From Centrapalus pauciflorus (lineage: Eukaryota; Streptophyta; Magnoliopsida; Asterales; Asteraceae): 64,000 bases of DNA. The position numbers and the translations under genes are program-made. The notes under the pieces are model-generated. The model saw nothing but the letters and a program-made list of their open reading frames with translations, was not told the origin of the DNA and did no database searches. The stretch covers positions 186,001 to 250,000 of the forward strand of contig JAANYP010002875.1 of the NCBI GenBank assembly GCA_020465985.1. Reading direction: 5' to 3'. Of the stretch, positions 9,914-22,218 are shown piece by piece (position 1 is the stretch's first letter; each line of letters starts with the position of its first letter).

Positions 9914-12401
9914 TGCTTGTTCCATGATTACTTAATTGTATCCTAGGAACGTATGATAGACACTGCTGAAACAGGACAACTGCTGCAGCATGTTCCTTGA
10001 TTACTTGCATTGCTCAGGACCGCTGTGAGTGACAGATTGCAATGCTTACTTGCATATGTTTCGATACTTATTGGTGATTGTTAATGACTTTTATGGAAAC
10101 ACCTGTTGCTGCTTGTTCCATGATTACTTAATTGTATGTTAGGAAGTTACGATAGACACTGATGAAACTGGACAACTGCTGCTGCATGTTCCTTGATTAC
10201 TTGCATTTCTCAGGACCGCTGTGAGTGACAGATTGCACTACTTACTTGCATATGTTTGGGTACTTATTGGTGATTGTTACTCACTTGTATGGAAACATCA
10301 GCTGCTGCTTGTTCCTTAATTACTTAATTGTATGTTAGGAACGTATGATAGACACTGCTGAAATTGGACAACTGCTGCTGCATGTTCCGTGATTACTTGC
10401 ATTGCCAGGACCGCTGTGAGTGACAGATTGCACTACTTACTTGCATATGTTTTGGTACTTATTGGTGATTGTTACTAACTTGTATGGAAACATCTGCTAC
10501 TGCTTATTCCTTGATAACTTAATTGTATGTTAGGAACGTATGATAGACACTGCTGAAACTGGAAAACTGCTACTCCATGTTCCTTGATTACTTGCATTGC
10601 TCAGGACCGCTGTAAGTTAATAGATTGCATTACTTACTTGCATATGTTTCGGTACTTATTGGTGATTGTTACTGACTTGTTTGGAAACATCTGCTGCTGC
10701 TTGTTCCTTGATTACTTAATTGTATGTTAGGAACGTATGATAGACACTGCTGAAACTAGACATTTGCTGTTGCATGGTCCTTGATTAGTTGCATTGCTCA
10801 GGACCGCTGTGAGTGACAGATTACATTCCTTACTTGCAAATGTTTCGGTACTTATTGGTGATTGTTACTGACTTGTATGAAACATCTGATGCAGTTTGTT
10901 CCTTGATTACTTAATTGTATGCTAGTAACGTATGATAGACACTGCTGTAAGTGGATAACAGCCGCTGCATGTTCCTTGTTACTTGAATTGCTCAGGACCG
11001 CTGTGAGTGACAGATTGCATTACTTACTTGCATATGTTTCCGTATTTATTGGTGACTGATACTGACTTGTATGGAAACATCTGCTGCTGTGTGTTCCATG
11101 ATTACTTAATTGTATCCTAGGAACGTATGATAGACACTGCTGAAATAGGACAACAGCAGCAGCATGTTCCTCGATTACTTGCATTGCTCAGGACCGCTGT
11201 GAGTGACAGATTGCATTGCTTACTTGCATATGTTTCGGTACTTATTGGTGATTCTTACTGACTTTTATGGAAACATCTGTTGCTGCTTGTTTAATGATTA
11301 CTTAATTGTATGTTAGGATGTTACGATAGACACTGATGAAACTGGACAACTGTTGCTGCATGTTCCTTGATTACTTGCATTGCTCCGGACCGCTGTGAGT
11401 GACAGACTGCATTACTTACTTGCTTATGTTTCGGTACCTATTGGTGATTGTTACTGACTTGTATGGAAACATCTGCTACTGCTTATTCCTTGATAACTTA
11501 ATTGTATGTTAGGAACGTATGATAGACACTACTGAAACTGGAAAACTGCTACTCCATGTTCCTTGATTACTTGCATTGCTCAGGACCGCGGTAAGTTAAT
11601 AGATTGCATTACTTACTTGCATATGTTTCGGTACTTATGGGTGATTGTTACTGACTTGTTTGGAAACATCTGATGCTGCTTGTTCCTTGATTACTTAATT
11701 GTATGTTAGGAACGTGTGATAGACACTGCTGAAACTAGACATTTGCTGTTGCATGGTCCTTGATTAGTTGCATTGCTCAGGACCGCTGTGAGTGACAGAT
11801 TACATTCCTTACTTGCAAATGTTTCGGTACTTATTGGTATTTGTTACTGACTTGTATGAAACATCTGATGTAGTTTGTTCCTTGATTACTTAATTGTATG
11901 CTAGTAACGTATGATAGACACTGCTGTAAGTGGACAACAGCCGCTGCATGTTCCTTGTTACTTGAATTGCTCAGGACCGCTGTGAGTGACAGATTGCATT
12001 ACTTACTTGCATATGTTTCCGTATTTATTGGTGACTGATACTGACTTGTATGGAAACATCTGCTGCTGCTTGTTCCATGATTACTTAATTGTATCCTAGG
12101 AACGTATGATAGACACTGCTGAAACAGGACAACTGCTGCAGCATGTTCCTTGACTACTTGCATTGCTCAGGACCGCTGTGAGTGACAGATTGCATTGCTT
12201 ACTTGCATATGTTTCGGTACTTATTGGTGATTCTTACCGACTTTTATGGAAACATCTGTTGCTGCTTGTTCCATGATTACTTAATTGTATGTTAGGAAGT
12301 TACGATAGACACTGATGAAACTGGACAACTGCTGCTGCATGTTCCTTGATTACTTGCATTGCTCCGGACCGCTGTGAGTGACAGACTATATTACTTACTT
12401 G
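9914..12401. repeat. 196-bp satellite, tract 2, with a 5-unit higher-order repeat
   Basis: About 12.7 units. Diagnostic variants recur at 980 bp (5 x 196). For example, GACATTTGCTGTTGCATGG starts at 10758 and again at 11738, and TAAGTTAATAGATTGC occurs near 10611 and 11591. The five unit types, in order, carry GAAAACTGCTACTCC, GACATTTGCTG, a gatgcag/acagccg type, TATCCTAGGAACG, and GTTACGATAGACACTGATG. The tract ends at the ACTTG duplication of the next insertion. Confidence 0.93.
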
Positions 12402-14879
12402 TGTGAGACCCTCTGATTTCTCAAAGGTCTCAAGTCTAGGTCCCATTAGCAATGCAATATCAATCAGGAAACTAAGATAAAATTAACAGTTGCGGAATAA
12501 AAGTTAATTACAAACAGAGACAGAATTTTAAGTAGCAAGGTACAAACATCTAGACTATTACATCAAATCACATATTATAAACTAGACCCGAATCCCAAAG
12601 CTCTATCATCAGCTAAGTACCAAGGTGTTGAAACAGGTTCTAATGTACTTCAAGCTCTTTCAAGTCCCGACCTAAGAACTAGGTCCAACCAATCCTTTGC
12701 CTTTTCCTGAAAAATAAGGCAACAACGGGTAAGCTTATTTGCTTAGTGAGAATGTAGAATTTCACATTTAACATGCAATTATGAACGCGGAAGCACATGC
12801 ACTGCACTCGGCTCATGCACGGCTCAGCTCTATATGCACTGCACTAGGCTCATGCACAACTCAATCTCGAAGGGTCATTGGCCAATTAATGCTCTTTTGA
12901 TGCGCGACTTTTGCTCAGCTCCCAGTTATAAAATTGTTGTTGCTCTTGAGACTTTTAGACAAATTCATAAGGAATGCTTGGATGATGATAAATCCATACA
13001 CACGCATCATTAGTGGGGATCAGCCACGTACTGGGTTAGCTACCAGTAAAAGCTCTATATGGATATCATCGGAATGCTCAGCTCTAGCTACCCTCTGTGC
13101 TTTCATCACGTAAATCAGCACATCATAAGCCTAACATTAACCCAACACTGAGCAATAGTGATGGTGTTAAGCTTAACAATCAAGTGACTCGTCAAAGAAT
13201 CGAATCTAGAAGAAGAAATACCCAGCTCAACAAATCATAGTAAATATACTATGACAATATTTCAATAAGCTCAAGATCAGAATATCAATAAATCAGAATC
13301 ATGCAACAAAAGTCTCAATTCACATAATATGCAGTTAAAATGAAATCTACAACTCACAGTTACTGGCTATTTGTGCTCTTTTAGTTTCTGGCTCTGGCTC
13401 TGTTGCTCACAATCTGTAGTGGATAGAACCACTATCTGACTTATATCAGACTTTCAGATGCTCGCCATTTTACTCGTTGCTCAATCTGTTATTAATATCA
13501 TTTCTGATATTTATTAGTTCTTATATCTTTTGAATAATATATATTCAGTGTTCATCATTTATGCTCAAGATTCATTCGTTGGTCTTTGATATCAAAATCT
13601 TATATTTTGATCATATTATCATCAATCTCTTAAATCTTATCAGAATCTTTCTATTCTTTGTCAGTAATAATGTCAAAGTCTTATAAAGTTACATTTCTGA
13701 AATCTGATCATTCATATTTATATTAGGAAATCTGTTGTATATATTTTGAATTATAAAAATCACATCCGGATTAGGACCATACGAATTCGGATCATCCGAA
13801 TTCGGATCATCCGGATTCGGTTCCAGATTATCCGAAATGGCATTATCCAAATTTGGTCCGAAATGGCACCATCCGAACTCGGGTCATCCGAGTTCGGACA
13901 TCCTTCCGTCCGGAATGGTACTTCATCCGAAATGGTGCTGAATCCGAATTAGGCACCATCCGAATTTAAATATTTTGTCCGAAGTATAGATTCAAAATGG
14001 GGCTTCATCCGAATTCGGTCTCATCCGAATTCGGATCCCATGTCTTCATATTTTCCAGAAATTTGTTCTTGGTGTTCTTCTTGTGTTCATACGGATTTTT
14101 ACTAAAATCTTTCTAAATTCATTTTCAGTAACATGCAACTTAACATAAAGTTGTATTATCATTATTTGGTTGATTTTATACTATTTTCCTTATCAAAAAC
14201 ATCATAAATTTATCAAAATCATCCAAATTACATACTTTTTGCCAAGAACACAATTTTCACAAAAATTCATATTTCTCTTTCATTTGATCGATCTAATCAC
14301 TGATTTTTGTTTCTATGTCTTTTATTAACTTAAACACATGATTATCTATTTAAAATTGACACATGCAACACATAAATTTCATGTTTGGAACATACATTTT
14401 GGTTTTTCATAAAAACCGAACCAAATTTGTAAAAACATTGAATTTAAGTGGATTTTACCTTGAATTCTTTGTAGTTTCTTGTTGTTTGTTTCTTCTAACC
14501 TTCTCTTGACTTCAAATCTTCAATCAATGAAACAAATTTTTGAGTTCTTGATAATTTCTTTGAGAAACCGGTTGTAGAGAAAAAGAAGAGAGAGAGTCTA
14601 GAGAGAGAGGGAAATCTGATTTTATGTTTCTATATTCCGTTTATATACTTCAACTAGTTATGTTTGCTACTTAACCCACTATTACTTTCGTATCTTATAT
14701 ATCTTTTATTTAATTATCTTAATAATTTATTAAATCATAAATCATAATTTAAATATTTATATAATTTAATAAAAATATTTAAAAGACTTAATTAAATTAT
14801 AATTCAAAGTAATGTAATAAAATTACATTTTTGGTTCGATAATCAGATATTTATTTGGGCTAAAAGTTGGGTTGTTACA
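12402..14879 (-). repeat. 3' LTR of the gag-only element
   Basis: 2478 bp, running on the plus strand from TGTGAGACCC to GTTGTTACA. The minus-strand TATA-like TATATAA is at 14641-14647, followed by a purine-rich GAGAGA tract at about 14585-14610 (CT-rich on the transcript). An array of CATCCGAATTCGG-like motifs lies at about 13765-14040. Compared with the other LTR, 13370-13720 and 13975-14580 are strongly different, while the flanks match. Confidence 0.92.
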
Positions 14880-14900
14880 GAATGGGCTCCACCACGCACA

Positions 14901-14918
14901 AACTTCGTCCCCGAAGTT
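14901..14918 (-). other. Hairpin next to the 3' LTR of the gag-only element
   Basis: Perfect 7-bp arms AACTTCG and CGAAGTT enclose a 4-base loop. On the element strand the loop is GGGA, against AGGA in the Tekay copies. It holds the same place, between the end of pol and the 3' LTR, as the Tekay hairpins, but with changed and still paired stem bases. Confidence 0.65.
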
Positions 14919-15050
14919 AGATATGTTCGAACAGACTTGGGCAGATAGCTTTTATGATATCTCTTAATTCCCAAGGCTGATACAAACTTTTGTGGTGTTT
15001 CCACTGAACGAGCACCATCTGTATTTCATGGTTTATGTTTCTTTGAAATT
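14919..15050 (-). pseudogene. Chromodomain end relic
   Basis: The minus strand reads MVLVQWKHHKS...PWELRDIIKAICPSLFEHI and then stops. This aligns with MVLVQWKYHKG...WEREDEIRQKYPKLF at the end of the intact Tekay Pol. An upstream stop on the element strand at about 15050 breaks it. It shows that the ancestor of this gag-only element had a chromovirus-type pol. Confidence 0.7.
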
Positions 15051-16806
15051 TTCAAGCACAAGAAACTCAAGTTTCTCTTCTGAGCTTCATATTTGATTCA
15101 ATATTTCGCTGTTTGATCATTTTAAGAATTCTGACTTATTATTCATACTCTTAATATATGAGCTTTATGCTTTACGCCATAATCAATCCAGTAACAACTC
15201 AATACATGAGTTAGCTCATATATCACTTTCGTTTGATCTTGAGCCAGTTATGGCTTTTTAAATCTCTCATCTGTATTATTGCAAAATTTTCATTTGCTAA
15301 CTTATGCAATCACATAAGAGATTTGTAGAAATTCTGATTATCAGTGATATAGTCACTTTGTGGGCTTTTGAGATTTAACTTTATATCTCTTTCAATTTAA
15401 CTATCATCTCTATATTTTAGTTAGTTCATGTCTCTTCTGATTTGCTCTTGAAATAGATACAGAGCTTTTCGGGAGTCTGATATCTGTACTTTTATGTTTC
15501 TTTATTGATGATGTTTCAATCATCAATCGCTTAACCAATTTCTGATTTATGTTGTCTTGTTATGAAGATTTATAATTTTTCTTCGCTCTAACAAACCAAT
15601 GGAATCAATCTTCCGGCACAACAATCGGAGTCAACTCTTCGTGAAACGACTCCATCTTACCTACCTTGGTCTCCAATTATACTGCTATATCTGCCACATC
15701 CTTTACATAAGCAGTCTCTCAAGAAGCAAAATCTTCCAAGAAGATCGAGTGTTTAGAAGTTAAGAATGAAAGATTGAGGCAAAATGTTGAAATGCTGCAT
15801 TTAAAATCGTCCACATCTTCTTCGCAACGGTTCAGCAGTTTATGGATATTAATGACATGAAAATTAATGCTATATAGAATCGAATTCCAGGGAAACAATT
15901 TAATAGAAATCGACAATTTGCTTAGGTTTTCTCGGTGTGATTCGTTAGACACGACGACAGATTCTGTTATTGAAGTCAGGTATCGAGTTACCAGGGTTCC
16001 AAAACCGTCTCCACGACCATTTAGATCATCTTCTACTTTATCGTCATCGCCTTCCTCTATTAGTTCATTGTGTAATTCGGTCAAGAGACTTCGACAAAAC
16101 AATAATCTTTGATTCTGTTTAATTATATGTATAGACTTAGGCTTGAATCTTCATTGATGAATTTCTGAATTTGAAATTACTTTACTCTTTTGGCAGAAGC
16201 TTCTCATTTATATACAAATAGGTGGAATAAGAATTCCATATGGACTATCTCACTAGTCTCGCATCGACATAATGAGAATCCAACACTTACATCTATATTG
16301 ACATATAACAGACTTTTCATTGGCCATTTATGACCAATTGCTTGACTTTACAAAGATCTCAATCTATTTCTTTATCACTCTCGCTTTGTTCCTCTGACTT
16401 CTTTGATTCTCGTTCAAGTTGTCATTAGGTGCTTACTTACTTGATTTAGATACTCTTCTCATTAATATTTATTGGATCAGCAACTTCTACCTCTGTCTCA
16501 TTATAAGACACGCTGTAATCATTTAGATTACAAGGATTTACGAAGTAGCTGGGGTTTAGGATTATATTTTGATTTCTCTCGGGTTTTGAATCATACATGA
16601 TTCAGATTACAACACCTATATTGCCTATAGGTATAATTTCTTATTGGACATGTATTTATATCGTAACTTCAACTGATACGACCCATATGTCATCCGCATT
16701 ATTCACTATCGATGACAGGGTTGTACAGTTAACTCACTACTTATGTTGGAATTGAAATTCATATGGTAACAGAATTAAATCATTTTAGCATATAAGAAAC
16801 TTAGTA
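15051..16806 (-). other. Internal region without recognisable pol
   Basis: About 1.75 kb between the gag stop and the chromodomain relic. I find no RT, RNase H or integrase motif on either strand. It is AT-rich with many stops. The exception is about 15715-16112, where frames are open on both strands: 127 codons on minus (15719-16102), and on plus an A/E/K-rich stretch reading EAKSSKKIECLEVKNERLRQ followed after a stop by an 81-codon frame (15867-16112). This may be captured foreign sequence or chance. I do not recognise a protein. Confidence 0.5.
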
Positions 16807-18078
16807 TTAGTTACCATTGTGGTCTTTTGGCGTCTCTGGTGTCTCCTCGGCATCCTCAGCAGTAATATGAAAAGCTCGCGCCTTTGCTGTAGGTATCATT
16901 GTAGTACTCTGTTGAATTGCTCTGCCAACTGGTTGTTCAGGATTAGTAAGCACGCGTGTATTCGGGCAATGTTTGGCATAATGTCCACGCTCACCACAGT
17001 TGTAGCATACATCGCTTCTTTCTGGGCACTCGTCGCTTCCATGTCCAATCCGGTTACAAGTGTAACAGGTCACATCTATAGGGTTGCAGCGTCCGCTATG
17101 AAATTTGTTACAGCGTTTACACGGTCGCGCTCCTGACTGTATGGAATAAACTCTAGTCTTCTGAGGTGTAGAAGATGCTTGCGACTGCTGCTGACTAGAC
17201 TTGGATGAACCGAAGAATCTACTAGACTTCTGTTTCTTAGGTGGAGATGGACATGTAGGATTTATAGCCATCATAACCGGTTCACAACTCGAATCTGTGA
17301 ATTCCCGCTCCACCATTCTTGCTGCTTCCACTATACTGAGATACGTCGTGAACTTTATGCTGCTCATTTGTCTTCTATATATTGGATTCAGACCCAGTCT
17401 GAATCGGTTTATCTTACGCTCTTCTGTTGCTACTTGATATGACGAGTAGCCGCAAAAACTCGAGAACTCATGTTCATATTCATCAACGGTCTTAGTTCCT
17501 TGTTTCAATTGCATCAACTGCATCTCGAGTTCGTCTTGTTTGTCTGTTGGACAATATTTGGCGTTGAACATCTCTAAGAACTGCTCCCAATCCAATGTCG
17601 TAATTGCTTCCTCACCATAGATGCTCCTTTGTGTTTTCCACCAGGCTCTAGCAGCTCCAACGAACAGTGCTGTAGCAAACTTAACTCTGTTGCTGTCCAG
17701 ACATTCTGAGATACTGAAGATCTCTTCAGTATGACTTATCCAATCTAACGCTTGTATTGGATTTACTGTGCCTTCAATCGTCATAGCACCACTCGCTTTG
17801 AAATCTTTAAATCTACAGCCTTTTGGCTGCACAACTCGTTTATTGACATGCTCATTATCAGATTCCGATTCGCTCGACTGTTCAGTTTGCTTCTTTTTAT
17901 GTTTATTTCTCTTTTCAGTTTTCTTTATTGATTCAATTTGCTCTAGCATAAACTTGTTTTGTTGCTCATTATTCTGGGTTATTAGTTGTTGCATCATTTC
18001 CAGGACTTGCTCTGGGGTCATGCCACCTGATGGTCCACCTTCTCCTGACATAGCTCTGAAATTCAAATTACTAAACAT
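16807..18078 (-). CDS. gag: Gag polyprotein of the gag-only element
   Basis: A 423-residue open frame. Residues 20-80 are polar with K/E-rich stretches. Residues about 85-260 form the plant Gag core, with AMTIEGTVNPIQALDWISHTEEIF, AARAWWKTQ and FLEMFNAKYCP. A Q/S-rich linker precedes the knuckle region. There is a CKRC...C near residues 320-331, then two CCHC knuckles at C338-C351 (CYTCNRIGHGSDEC) and C358-C371 (CYNCGERGHYAKHC). In relatives the frame would run on into protease. Here it ends at HNGN and stops follow in all frames. Gag packages element RNA and builds the particle, so this copy could still make particles while borrowing pol products. A second ATG at residue 10 is an alternative start. 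Confidence 0.9.
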   Translation of the reverse strand: MFSNLNFRAMSGEGGPSGGMTPEQVLEMMQQLITQNNEQQNKFMLEQIESIKKTEKRNKHKKKQTEQSSESESDNEHVNKRVVQPKGCRFKDFKASGAMTIEGTVNPIQALDWISHTEEIFSISECLDSNRVKFATALFVGAARAWWKTQRSIYGEEAITTLDWEQFLEMFNAKYCPTDKQDELEMQLMQLKQGTKTVDEYEHEFSSFCGYSSYQVATEERKINRFRLGLNPIYRRQMSSIKFTTYLSIVEAARMVEREFTDSSCEPVMMAINPTCPSPPKKQKSSRFFGSSKSSQQQSQASSTPQKTRVYSIQSGARPCKRCNKFHSGRCNPIDVTCYTCNRIGHGSDECPERSDVCYNCGERGHYAKHCPNTRVLTNPEQPVGRAIQQSTTMIPTAKARAFHITAEDAEETPETPKDHNGN

Positions 18079-18237
18079 TTAGATCATTAGCCTAGCACAT
18101 TGTACCCTTTCATGCCCCGTCCTACTAGTCTCTGAAACCTATCTTAGTTCAAGCCATCCTATCATGATTGATATTATAGCATTGCACAAGTTTGAGATCA
18201 TGTATTACATGTAATACAATGATTCACTCAAGCTATT

Positions 18238-18249
18238 GCTCTGATACCA
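18238..18249 (-). other. Primer-binding site of the gag-only element
   Basis: On the minus strand this reads TGGTATCAGAGC, three bases from the 5' LTR that begins at 18253. It is the same initiator Met tRNA site as in the Tekay and CRM copies. It fixes the element orientation. Confidence 0.9.
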
Positions 18250-18252
18250 TCC

Positions 18253-20749
18253 TGTGAGACCCTCTGATTTCTCAAAGGTCTCAAGTCTAGGTCCCATTAG
18301 CAATGCAATATCAATCAAAAAACTAAGATAAAATTAACAGTTGCGGAATAAAAGTTAATTACAAACAGAGATAGAATTTTAAGTAGCAAGGTACAAACAT
18401 CTAGACTATTACATCAAATCACATATTATAAACTAGACCCGAATCCCAAAGCTCTATCATCAGCTAAGTACCAAGGTGTTGGAACAGGTTCTAATGTACT
18501 TCAAGCTCTTTCAAGTCCCGACCTAAGAACTAGGTCCAGCCAATCCTTTGCCTTTTCCTGAAAAATAATGCAGCTAGTGAGAATGTAGAATTTCACATTT
18601 AACATGCAATTATGAACGCGGAAGCACATGCACTGCACTCGGCTCATGCACGGCTCAGCTCTATATGCACTGCACTAGGCTCATGCACAGCTCAATCTCG
18701 AAGGGTCATTGGCCAATTAATGCTCTTTTGATGCGCGACTTTGCTCAGCTCCCAGTTATAAAACTGTTGTTGCTCTTGAGACTTTTAGACAAATTCATAA
18801 GGAATGCTCGGATGATGATAAATCCATACACACGCATCATTAGTGGGGATCAGCCACGTACTGGGCTAGCTACCAGTAAAAGCTCTATATGGATATCATC
18901 GGAATGCTCAGCTCTAGCTACCCTCTGTGCTTTCATCACGTAAATCAGCACATCATAAGCCTAACATTAACCCAACACTGAGCAATAGTGATGGTGTTAA
19001 GCTTAACAATCAAGTGACTCGTCAAAGAATCGAATCTAGAAGAAGAAATACTCAGCTCAACAAATCATAGTAAATATACTATGACAATATTTCAATAAGC
19101 TCAAGATCAGAATATCAATAAATCAGATTCATGCAACAAAAGTCTCAATTCACATAATATGCAGTTAAAATGAAATCTACAACTCACAGTTACTGGTTAT
19201 TTGCACTTTCTGGCTTTGGCTCAGTTGCTCTCAATCTGTTAATCATATCATTATTGATATTTATTAGCCTCAGAATCATTTGAATAATAAATTCAATGTT
19301 CATTCGTTGGTCTTTAATCTCAAAGTCTCATAAGATTGCATTTTCGGAAATCTGATCATTCATATTTATATTAGGAAATCTGTTGTATATATTTTGAATT
19401 ATAAAAATCACATCCGGATTAGGACCATACGAATTCGGATCATCCGGATTCGGATCATCCGGATTCGGTTCCAGATTATCCGAAATGGCATTATCCAAAT
19501 TTGGTCCGAAATGGTTCATCCGAACTAGCATTGTCCGAAATGGCACCATCCGAACTCGGGTCATCCGAGTTCGGACATCCTTCCGTCCGGAATGGTACTT
19601 CATCCGAAATGGTGCTGAATCCGAATTAGGCACCTCATCCGAATTTTGACACTTCATTCGAATTGTACAAGAAGCGCAGAGAACTCGCCGAGTTGGCTTG
19701 GTGAACTCGCCGAGTTCACGTCCGAAGTACGGACCCTCAACTGGATTCCGGACACATCCGAGTTCGGTTCTATTTCAGGTCCAAAACTTATTTCGGTTCT
19801 CATCCGAATTCGGGTCCCAACCGAATTCGGATCCAATACTTATGAATTTTTGAAGAAATATTCAAGTGTTCTTGGGAACTCGCCGAGTTCCCCTATGAAC
19901 TCGCCGAGTTCACATGCAGATATGCAGGTCGCAACTTACGGATTTTTATTAAAATTGCCCAAAAACACTTTTTAGTAACATGCAATGAAATATAAAGTGG
20001 TGTTATCATTAATTAAGTGTTTTTATACAATTTTCCTTATCCATAACATCATAATTCATTCAAGATCATTCAAAATAGATTAATTTTTGTCAAAACACAT
20101 TTTTACTTAAAATTTCAGATTTTGAACTTATTTGAATGAATTAATCCGTAGATTTTGTTTCTGATACTTCTGTTAACTTAAATTTACCATAATCTTCAGA
20201 AATTTTAAACATGCAACCTAAATTTCTTACTATTTAATCCTAGGTTTCGGTTTCTAATAAAAATCGAACCAAACTCTTGAAATTAGGGAGTTTAGTCAAT
20301 AATTACCTCAAATTCGTGTGTAATCCTACATGCAACCGTATATTCTTGTAGTATTCTTCGAGATCTTCCCGATGACGTATAAATCTTGATGATCCGACGG
20401 TCGGTTTAGAAGAAATCTTAGAGAGATGTAGAGAGAGAGTAGAGAGAGAAAATCTTAGAGAGAGAGTCTAGAGAGAGAGAGAAATCTGATTTTCTAAACT
20501 TAAATTCCGTTTATATACTCTAACTAGTTATGTTTGCTACTTAACCCACTATTACTTTCGTATCTTATATATCTTTTATTTAATTATCTTAATAATTTAT
20601 TAAATCATAAATCATAATTTAAATATTTATATAATTTAATTAAAATATTTCAAAGACTTAATTAAATTATAATTCAAAGTAATGTAATAAAATTACATTT
20701 TTGGTTCGATAATCAGATATTTATTTGGGCTAAAAGTTGGGTTGTTACA
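18253..20749 (-). repeat. 5' LTR of the gag-only element
   Basis: 2497 bp. The TATA-like TATATAA is on minus at 20511-20517. It differs from its partner LTR in two blocks (about 19195-19345 and 19640-20470). The second block holds four copies of a palindrome with core AACTCG-C-CGAGTT (from 19682, 19703, 19874 and 19897) that are absent from the other LTR. The CATCCGAATTCGG-like array lies at about 19410-19820. Confidence 0.92.
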
Positions 20750-22218
20750 ACTTGCTTATGTTTCGGTACCTATTGGTGATTGTTACTGGCTTGTATGGAA
20801 ACATCTGCTGCTTATTCCTTGATTACTTAATTGTATGTTAGGAACGTATGATAGACACTGCTGAAACTAGACAACTACTGTTGCATGGTCCTTGATTACT
20901 TGCATTGCTCAGGACCGCTATGAGTGATAGATTACATTCCTTACATGCAAATGTTTCGGTACTTATTGGTGATTGTTACTGACTTGTATGAAACATCTGA
21001 TGCAGTTTGTTCCTTGATTACTTAATTGTATGCTAGTAACGTATGATAGACACTGCTGTAAGTGGACAACAGCCGCTGCATGTTCCTCGTTACTTGCATT
21101 GCTCAGGACCGCTGTGAGTGACAGATTGCATTACTTACTTGCATATGTTTCGGTACTTATTGGTGACTTATACTGACTTGTATGGAAACATCTGCTGCTG
21201 CTTGTTCCATGATTACTTAATTGTATCCTAGGAACTTATGATAGACACTGCTGAAATAGGACAACTGCTGCAGCATGTTCCTTGATTACTTGCATTGCTC
21301 AGGTCCGCTGTGAGTGACAGATTGCATTGCTTACTTGCATATATTTCAGTACTTATTGGTGATTGTTACTTACTTTTATGGAAACGTCTGTTGCTGCTTG
21401 TTGCATGATTACTTAATTGTATGTTAGGAAGTTACGATAGACACTGATGAAACTGGACAACTGCTGCTGCATGTTCCTTGATTACTTGCATTGCTCCGGA
21501 CCGCTGTGAGTGACAGATTGCATTACTTACTTGCTTATGTTTCGGTACGTATTGGTGATTGTTACTGACTTGTATGGAAACATCTGCTGCTGCTTGTTCC
21601 TTGATTACTTAATTGTATGTTAGCAACGTATGATAGACACTGCTGAAACTGAACAACTGCTGCTGCATGTTCCTTGATTACTTGCATTTCTCAGGACCGC
21701 TGTGAGTGACAGATTGCACTACTTACTTGCATATGTTTCGGTACTTATTGGTGATTGTTATTGACTTGTATGGAAACATCTACTGCTGCTTGTTCCTTGA
21801 TTACTTAATTGTATGTTAGGAACGTATGATAGACACTGCTGAAACTAGACTACTGTTGTTCCATGGTCCTTGATTACTTGCGATTCTCAGGACCGTTGTG
21901 AGTGACAGATTACATTCCTTACTTGCAAATGTTTCGGTACTTATTGGTGATTGGTACTGACTTGTATGAAACATCTGACGCAGTTTGTTCCTTGATTACT
22001 TAATTGTATGCTAGTAACGTATGATAGACACTGCTGAAACTGGACAACTGCTGCTGCATGTTCCTTGATTACTTGCATTGCTCACAACCGCTGTGAGTGA
22101 CGGATTACATTCCTTACATGCAAATGTTTCGGTACTTATTGGTGATTGTTACTGACTTGTATGAAACATCTGACGCAGTTTGTTCCTTGATTACTTAATT
22201 GTATGCTAGGAACGTATG
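20750..22218. repeat. 196-bp satellite, tract 3
   Basis: About 7.5 units. The tract resumes exactly after the ACTTG duplication. The units from about 20795 to 21110 closely match those at about 10-320, so the same unit series recurs on both sides of the two left-hand insertions. It ends at the GTATG duplication. Confidence 0.95.

Larger units (their letters stand above)
12402..20749 (-). mobile_element. Gag-only chromovirus-like LTR retrotransposon (second family)
   Basis: LTRs are at 12402-14879 (3' LTR) and 18253-20749 (5' LTR), with the 5-bp duplication ACTTG at 12397-12401 and 20750-20754. The element is on the minus strand, shown by the primer-binding site at 18238-18249 and the gag orientation. 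The internal region is only 3373 bp. It holds one intact gag, a long non-coding stretch and a relic of the chromodomain end, with no recognisable protease, RT, RNase H or integrase core. It is a non-autonomous derivative resembling the gag-retaining class of deleted elements. The two LTRs match closely at their ends but not in two internal blocks. Confidence 0.93.

Noticed and set aside
14640..14880. Host gene promoter near the AT-rich stretch
   Set aside because: The same stretch is at 20510-20749 and is simply the LTR's U3 end.
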